The notes beneath the pieces were generated by a model, which saw nothing but the letters and a program-made list of their open reading frames with translations, ran no database searches and had not been told where the DNA came from. From the NCBI GenBank assembly GCA_013815575.1, contig JACDFX010000036.1, positions 1-8,852 of the forward strand: a stretch of 8,852 nucleotides of DNA. The letters are read 5' to 3'. Shown here piece by piece: positions 5,726 to 8,852 of this stretch. The stretch is from Rubrobacter sp. GTDB lineage: Bacteria > Actinomycetota > Rubrobacteria > Rubrobacterales > Rubrobacteraceae. Positions within the stretch are counted from its first letter, which is position 1. Every line of letters starts with the position of its first letter. The position numbers and the translations under genes were made by a program.

Positions 5726-5767
5726 ACCTGGGACCCGCCCTTACCGGGCGGGTCCCAGGTCTTTCTT
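5726..5767. terminator. Strong hairpin terminator between converging genes
   Basis: A perfect 15-bp stem (5726-5740 with 5746-5760) closes a 5-base loop TTACC. On the plus strand it is followed by CTTTCTT, suiting transcripts leaving the transposase. On the minus strand it starts 15 bases after the stop of the carbonic-anhydrase-like gene but has no T run there. It most likely served that leftward operon before the IS arrived, and can act in both directions. Confidence 0.65.
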
Positions 5768-5775
5768 GCCGGTGC

Positions 5776-6336
5776 CTATTGCCTCGGGCCGTCGTCTCCG
5801 CGGTGCAGAGATTTTCGGTGGGCGGCGGCCCGCTCGATGTACTCCCGGGCGCCGCGCTCTACGTCCCTCGCCTGTTCTTCCGTGACGTCGCCGGCGCGTT
5901 TGGCGGGGAGGCCGACGATCAGGCTGCGGGGCGGGAACTCGCGGTTCTCCGGAACGACGGCGCCGGCGGCGACGATGGAGCCTTCGCCTATCTTCGCGCC
6001 GTTGAGGATCGTGGCCCCCATCCCGATCAGGCACCCGTCACCGACCTCGCAGCCGTGAACGACCGCATTGTGCCCGACCACGCACCCCTCCCCGATCGTC
6101 GCCGGAAAGCCGGGGTCGGCGTGCAGCACGCACCCGTCCTGGACGTTCGTGCGCGCGCCGATCCGGATCGGCTCCGTGTCGCCGCGCAATACGGCCCCGT
6201 ACCAGACGCTGGAATCCTCCCCGAGATGCACGTCCCCGATAACGAACGCCCCGGGCGCGACCCACGCGGAGGGGGCGAGCTCCGGGGAACGGTCCCCGTG
6301 CGGAAGAAGGGTGCCGCCCTTCGAACTCAGATCCAA
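5776..6336 (-). CDS. Gamma-carbonic-anhydrase-like hexapeptide-repeat protein (YrdA/PaaY type)
   Basis: The 186-residue product is a left-handed beta-helix protein that normally forms trimers with metal at subunit interfaces. Visible hallmarks are FVIGDVHLGEDSSVWYGAVLRGD (30-53), TNVQDGCVLHAD (63-74), VVGHNAVVHGCEVGDGCLIGMGA (87-108) and PPRSLIVGLPAKRAGDVTEE (135-154). The three zinc-ligand His are present (H72, H89, H94), as are R51, D53 and Q66. Length is usual. Bacterial homologues include true gamma carbonic anhydrases and thioesterase or unassigned members, so CO2 hydration is possible but not proven. The first in-frame start is TTG at 6336, inside the end of the upstream methyltransferase gene (10-base overlap), pointing to coupled translation. 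The C-terminal tail after residue 150 is predicted helical and ends in a charged His/Arg-rich stretch. Confidence 0.9.
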   Translation of the reverse strand: MDLSSKGGTLLPHGDRSPELAPSAWVAPGAFVIGDVHLGEDSSVWYGAVLRGDTEPIRIGARTNVQDGCVLHADPGFPATIGEGCVVGHNAVVHGCEVGDGCLIGMGATILNGAKIGEGSIVAAGAVVPENREFPPRSLIVGLPAKRAGDVTEEQARDVERGAREYIERAAAHRKSLHRGDDGPRQ

Positions 6337-6806
6337 CGCCGCACCCGCCCCTTGTACCGCAGGTACTCCTCGCCGAACTTTTTCTCCAGGTACCGCTCTT
6401 CGCGCTTTATGACCTTGTAGTGAACGACGTGCAGTGCGGCCGGGAGGAGCAGCGCGGCCGGAGACGCGTTGGCGCGGGCGCTTATGCCGGAGTAGATCAG
6501 GGTCATGCCGACGTAGAGGGGGTTTCGGGTAAACCCGTAAGGTCCTCTCTCGACGATGGCGGTCGTGGGATGGTACGGGTCCACGTTGGTCCCGGCCCGA
6601 CGCATCTCGCGGAAGCCCCAGAGGCCGAGCAGGAGACCGGTGACGACGAGGGGCCAGCCCAGTAGCCGCGAGAGGGTACGGGGCAGAAAAGGTGTAGGAC
6701 GAAGCCTGTTTAGCAGCAGGCCCGCGACCAGGGCACCCGCGAAGATCAGGGGCGGCGGGGCCACCACCCCCGGGTTATCCGCCCTCTCCCCTTTTTCGTC
6801 GCCCAT
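6327..6806 (-). CDS. Isoprenylcysteine carboxyl methyltransferase/PEMT-like membrane methyltransferase
   Basis: This 159-residue membrane protein has three to four hydrophobic segments (about 19-33, 48-66, 100-128). Its C-terminal half carries the family signature: RGPYGFTRNPLYVG (87-100), equivalent to the R-HP-Y-G motif, and EERYLEKKFGEEYLRYKGRV (136-155), the E-E-L-FG-Y-Y motif that binds S-adenosylmethionine in ICMT and phospholipid methyltransferases. In this family Asn replacing His in the RNP motif is common. Bacteria lack prenylated CaaX proteins, so the substrate is probably a lipid or other small hydrophobic molecule; it is not assigned. AAGGAG lies 7 bases before the ATG. The gene heads a two-gene leftward operon and overlaps the carbonic-anhydrase-like gene. 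Confidence 0.85.
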   Translation of the reverse strand: MGDEKGERADNPGVVAPPPLIFAGALVAGLLLNRLRPTPFLPRTLSRLLGWPLVVTGLLLGLWGFREMRRAGTNVDPYHPTTAIVERGPYGFTRNPLYVGMTLIYSGISARANASPAALLLPAALHVVHYKVIKREERYLEKKFGEEYLRYKGRVRRWI

Positions 6807-6813
6807 TCACATA

Positions 6814-6819
6814 CTCCTT
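6814..6819 (-). promoter_or_regulatory. Strong ribosome binding site of the methyltransferase
   Basis: AAGGAG on the minus strand sits 7 bases before the ATG at 6806. It is the best Shine-Dalgarno match in the window and fixes the start; a nearer upstream ATG is followed at once by TGA. Confidence 0.75.
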
Positions 6820-6923
6820 CCGTCTGCCCCACCAACGTCAGCGGGGTACGGTCACACCGACCACCCGGGTGCTACCGCTCGTTCCACCATCAGTTCCCCA
6901 CGTTAGAAGACATCGGAGATCAG

Positions 6924-6958
6924 TTTATACGAAGGGCACGCCGAGAAGGGCACGCCGG
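6924..6958 (-). promoter_or_regulatory. Candidate promoter with tandem 14-bp repeat upstream of the methyltransferase operon
   Basis: On the minus strand TATAAA (6929-6924) is a plausible -10 box about 118 bases ahead of the methyltransferase ATG. Immediately upstream, where a -35 box would lie, CGGCGTGCCCTTC occurs twice (6957-6945 and 6943-6931) with a 14-base period. No good TTGACA is seen at the proper distance. This layout suits an activator-dependent promoter, but no regulator is tied to it by sequence. The rest of the gap 6807-7100 shows only a CACCCGGGTG palindrome (6862-6871) and a direct repeat GCGCCCGGCG (6991-7000, 7003-7012). Confidence 0.4.
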
Positions 6959-7070
6959 CTGGCTCTCGAACAGGTTCGCGAAAGAGGTGCGCGCCCGGCG
7001 GGGCGCCCGGCGTGGCGACCGGGTGATGGTCCTACCTGGCAAGGTCTCGGGGTTGCGCACCATCCTCACG

Positions 7071-7090
7071 GGCCTCCTCGTTGGGAGCCC
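7071..7090 (-). terminator. Possible weak terminator after the response regulator
   Basis: Bases about 7071-7078 can pair with 7083-7090 (GGGC-TCC against GGGAGCCC with one bulged C). It lies 10 to 30 bases past the response-regulator stop on the minus strand. No T run follows, so it would be rho-assisted or non-functional. Confidence 0.2.
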
Positions 7091-7100
7091 GGATCGGGGG

Positions 7101-7763
7101 TTAGCCACCCGTCCCGCCTAGCCCCGCCTCCCGGGCGCGGACGATAGCCTGGGAGCGGTCGGCGACCTGCAGCTTGAGGAAGACGTGGGAGACGTGGTTT
7201 CTGACGGTTTTCTCACTCAGGTAGAGGCGGCGCGCGATCTCGGGGTTCCCGAGGCCCCGCGCCACGAGGTCGAGGACCTCCCGCTCCCGCTCCGTAAGCT
7301 CCGGGAAGACCTCCCTGACCTCCGGCTTGGGGGCGGAGAAGAAGCCCATGAGCCGCCGGGCTATCTCCGGCCCGAAGTGCGCCTCTCCGTCCGCGACGGC
7401 CCGAACCACTTTTACGACCTCGTCAGCGTCGGCGCCTTTTAGCACGTAGCCCCTGGCACCAGCCCGCATGGCGGCGAAGACCGAGTCGTTCTCCTCGAAC
7501 ATGGTAACGACCACGACCCCCACGTCCGGGTCCCTCTCCACGACGCGCCGCGTGGCCTCTATGCCGTTTATGCCCGGCATCTGCACGTCCATGAGCACCA
7601 CGTCGGGCCCTAGCTCCGCGGCGAGCGCCACGGCCTCCTCACCGGTCGCGGCCTCGCCCACGACCTCGAAGTCGTCTTCGGAGGCGAGCATGGCCCTGAC
7701 ACCGTACCGGAAGAGCGCGTGATCGTCGGCGATGAGGACCCGGATCTTCGAGGCATCAGGCAT
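7101..7763 (-). CDS. NarL/FixJ-family response regulator
   Basis: This is a two-domain transcription factor of about 220 residues. Counting from GTG at 7766 (one codon before the chosen ATG), the receiver domain has acidic residues D14/D15, the phosphoacceptor D60 in VLMDVQMPG, T88 and K110 in YVLKGA, a complete active site. A linker (about 130-155) leads to a LuxR-type HTH (TEREREVLDLVARGLGNPEI then SEKTVRNHVSHVFLKL) that binds DNA as a dimer after phosphorylation. ATG at 7763 shares its first base position with the kinase stop in TGATG, so the two are translationally coupled and surely form a pair. Targets are not visible; nothing in the window outside the gene is an obvious binding site. 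Length and motifs are standard. Confidence 0.94.
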   Translation of the reverse strand: MPDASKIRVLIADDHALFRYGVRAMLASEDDFEVVGEAATGEEAVALAAELGPDVVLMDVQMPGINGIEATRRVVERDPDVGVVVVTMFEENDSVFAAMRAGARGYVLKGADADEVVKVVRAVADGEAHFGPEIARRLMGFFSAPKPEVREVFPELTEREREVLDLVARGLGNPEIARRLYLSEKTVRNHVSHVFLKLQVADRSQAIVRAREAGLGGTGG

Positions 7764-8852
7764 CACGCCCCGGTTGTCCGGCCCGGGGCGTGAACCGGCG
7801 CCGACGGGTTCTCCTGCCGGTCTTCGACGATCGTGCCTTCCGGCATTTTGGGGGCGGGGAGCGGGAAGAGAACGGAGACGCGGGTGCCGCCTTCCGGCAT
7901 CGGGGCGACGGAGAGCCTTCCGCCGAGCTCTTCGGCCCGTTCGCGCATGGAGGAGAGGCCGACGCCGGATCGGTACGAGGCGGAGTCCGGCAGGCCTTTG
8001 CCGTCATCGGAGACTTCGAGGCCCAGCGCGTTCCCGGTGGGATCGACGGAGAGGCGGACGCGGCAGAGCGTGGCTCTGGCGTGGCGGGCAACGTTGGTGA
8101 TGGCCTCCTGGGCGATGCGGTAGCAGGCAACCTCAACGGCCGCGGGCAGGGGCGGCAACTCTTCGGGTGCCTCGACCTGAAAACCCAGGCCGGTGCCCCC
8201 TTCGCCGCCCTCGCGCAGGCGTCCGTGGGCCGCCGCCTGCTCCCTGATGGCGGCGACGAGGCCGAGGTCGTCGAGGGCGGGGGGGCGCAGGCCGTAGACC
8301 AGGCGCCGGATGTCCACGACGGCCTCCTTCGTCTGGGCCTTGAGGCGCGAGAGCATCTCCTCCGCCTCATCGGGGCTCTTCTTGAGCAGCCTGAGGGAGA
8401 CGTCGAGGCCCAAAGTGAGGCTCGCGAGCGTGGGCCCGAGGCCGTCGTGCAGGTCCCGGCGGAGTCGCCTGCGCTCTTCCTCGCCAGCCGTCACGAGCCG
8501 CTCGCGCGAGCGTTGCAGGTCGTCAGTGAGCCGGACGGCATAGACGGCCACCTCCGCGTTCCTTGCCAGGTCCTCGAGCAGGCTCCTGTCCGCCGGGCTG
8601 AACTGCTCCCCCGGCGTCCGTGGCGCCAGGAGAAGCCGGCCCACGGTCTCGCCGCCGTAGGTAAGCGGCACCTCCGTCTCCTCGCCCGTCGGGGCGCCGT
8701 GGGCGGCGGCGACCTCGAAATCTTCCTCGCCGCGCCTGATCGAGATTGCCGCGTAGGGCAGCTTGAGCGCCCCCGCCACCGTCTCGACGATCGTGGGTAG
8801 GACGGTCCCAGGCTCGATCGCCGCCCCCAGGCGACGCCCGAGGCGGGAGAGA
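7763..8852 (-). CDS. GAF-domain histidine kinase, NarL-partner type (HisKA_3), N-terminus cut by window edge
   Basis: The minus-strand frame runs open from the right edge, so the first 362 visible residues are internal and the true start is outside. A GAF-like sensory region comes first (LGAAIEPGTVLPTIVETVAG, KLPYAAISI, GGETVGRLLLA). A short coiled coil follows, then the dimerisation domain with the phosphoacceptor His in RRDLHDGLGPTLASLTLGLD (about residue 135 of the visible part), and the HATPase domain with the N box QEAITNVARHA, SDDGKGLP and GVGLSSMRERAEELGG. This is the DesK/NarX/LiaS-like class. A GTG at 8779 could mimic a start but is inside the GAF domain. No transmembrane helix is visible in this part; the missing N-terminus could hold one. 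A low-complexity tail of about 25 residues follows the kinase core. The signal is unknown. Confidence 0.93.
   Translation of the reverse strand, partial: LSRLGRRLGAAIEPGTVLPTIVETVAGALKLPYAAISIRRGEEDFEVAAAHGAPTGEETEVPLTYGGETVGRLLLAPRTPGEQFSPADRSLLEDLARNAEVAVYAVRLTDDLQRSRERLVTAGEEERRRLRRDLHDGLGPTLASLTLGLDVSLRLLKKSPDEAEEMLSRLKAQTKEAVVDIRRLVYGLRPPALDDLGLVAAIREQAAAHGRLREGGEGGTGLGFQVEAPEELPPLPAAVEVACYRIAQEAITNVARHARATLCRVRLSVDPTGNALGLEVSDDGKGLPDSASYRSGVGLSSMRERAEELGGRLSVAPMPEGGTRVSVLFPLPAPKMPEGTIVEDRQENPSAPVHAPGRTTGA

Noticed and set aside
5677..6420. A long plus-strand open frame of 247 codons
   Set aside because: It is antisense to the carbonic-anhydrase-like gene and crosses the hairpin; it is a GC-rich shadow frame.
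6807..7100. Small open frames between the methyltransferase and the response regulator (for example 6920-7108 minus)
   Set aside because: They are Arg/Pro-rich low-complexity translations of GC-rich DNA without a ribosome binding site or recognisable motif.
7790..8800. A 336-codon plus-strand open frame
   Set aside because: It mirrors the histidine kinase, whose motifs are unmistakable on the other strand.
1..8852. CRISPR array or defence gene cluster
   Set aside because: No regularly spaced repeats of CRISPR length and no nuclease, helicase or toxin-antitoxin genes were seen.

Overview
The window is GC-rich bacterial DNA with dense, mostly leaderless-looking gene packing, GTG/TTG starts and Gly-Gly-Gln-type actinobacterial protein usage. 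It looks like an actinomycete, and the gene set and composition would suit Rubrobacter or a relative; that assignment is an inference from composition and protein style, not from a marker gene.

Left block (1-3888): a Gfo/Idh/MocA-family NAD(P)-dependent dehydrogenase, cut by the left window edge, is transcribed leftward. Divergent from it is a three-gene rightward operon for a carbohydrate ABC importer: RbsC-type permease, single-domain ATPase and RbsB-type lipoprotein. The shared 277-base gap holds a good sigma70-type promoter overlapped by an inverted repeat that could be an operator. The operon ends in a long perfect hairpin with a short T run. The natural reading is uptake of a sugar or polyol (inositol-like substrates are candidates) followed by oxidation.

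Middle block (3889-5760): an accessory scar. A gene-free stretch of about 600 bases carries two outward-facing tRNA-like sequences, Gln(CTG) on minus and Leu(CAA) on plus. Both have good 3' halves and poor 5' halves, and both are followed at the same distance by the same 9-mer. Next comes the C-terminal catalytic fragment of a tyrosine integrase, cut off at its upstream end exactly where an IS630-family element begins. The IS encodes its transposase in two frames joined by a probable -1 frameshift on a run of seven A. Together these look like the remains of a tRNA-targeting integrated element later hit by an IS.

Right block (5761-8852): two leftward operons. The first has an isoprenylcysteine/phospholipid-methyltransferase-like membrane protein overlapping a gamma-carbonic-anhydrase-like hexapeptide protein, with a tandem 14-bp repeat and a TATAAA box upstream. 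The second is a two-component system, a GAF-domain NarL-type histidine kinase (cut by the right edge) translationally coupled by TGATG to a NarL/FixJ response regulator. No clearly new multi-gene system is visible; the tRNA/integrase scar is the least explained part.
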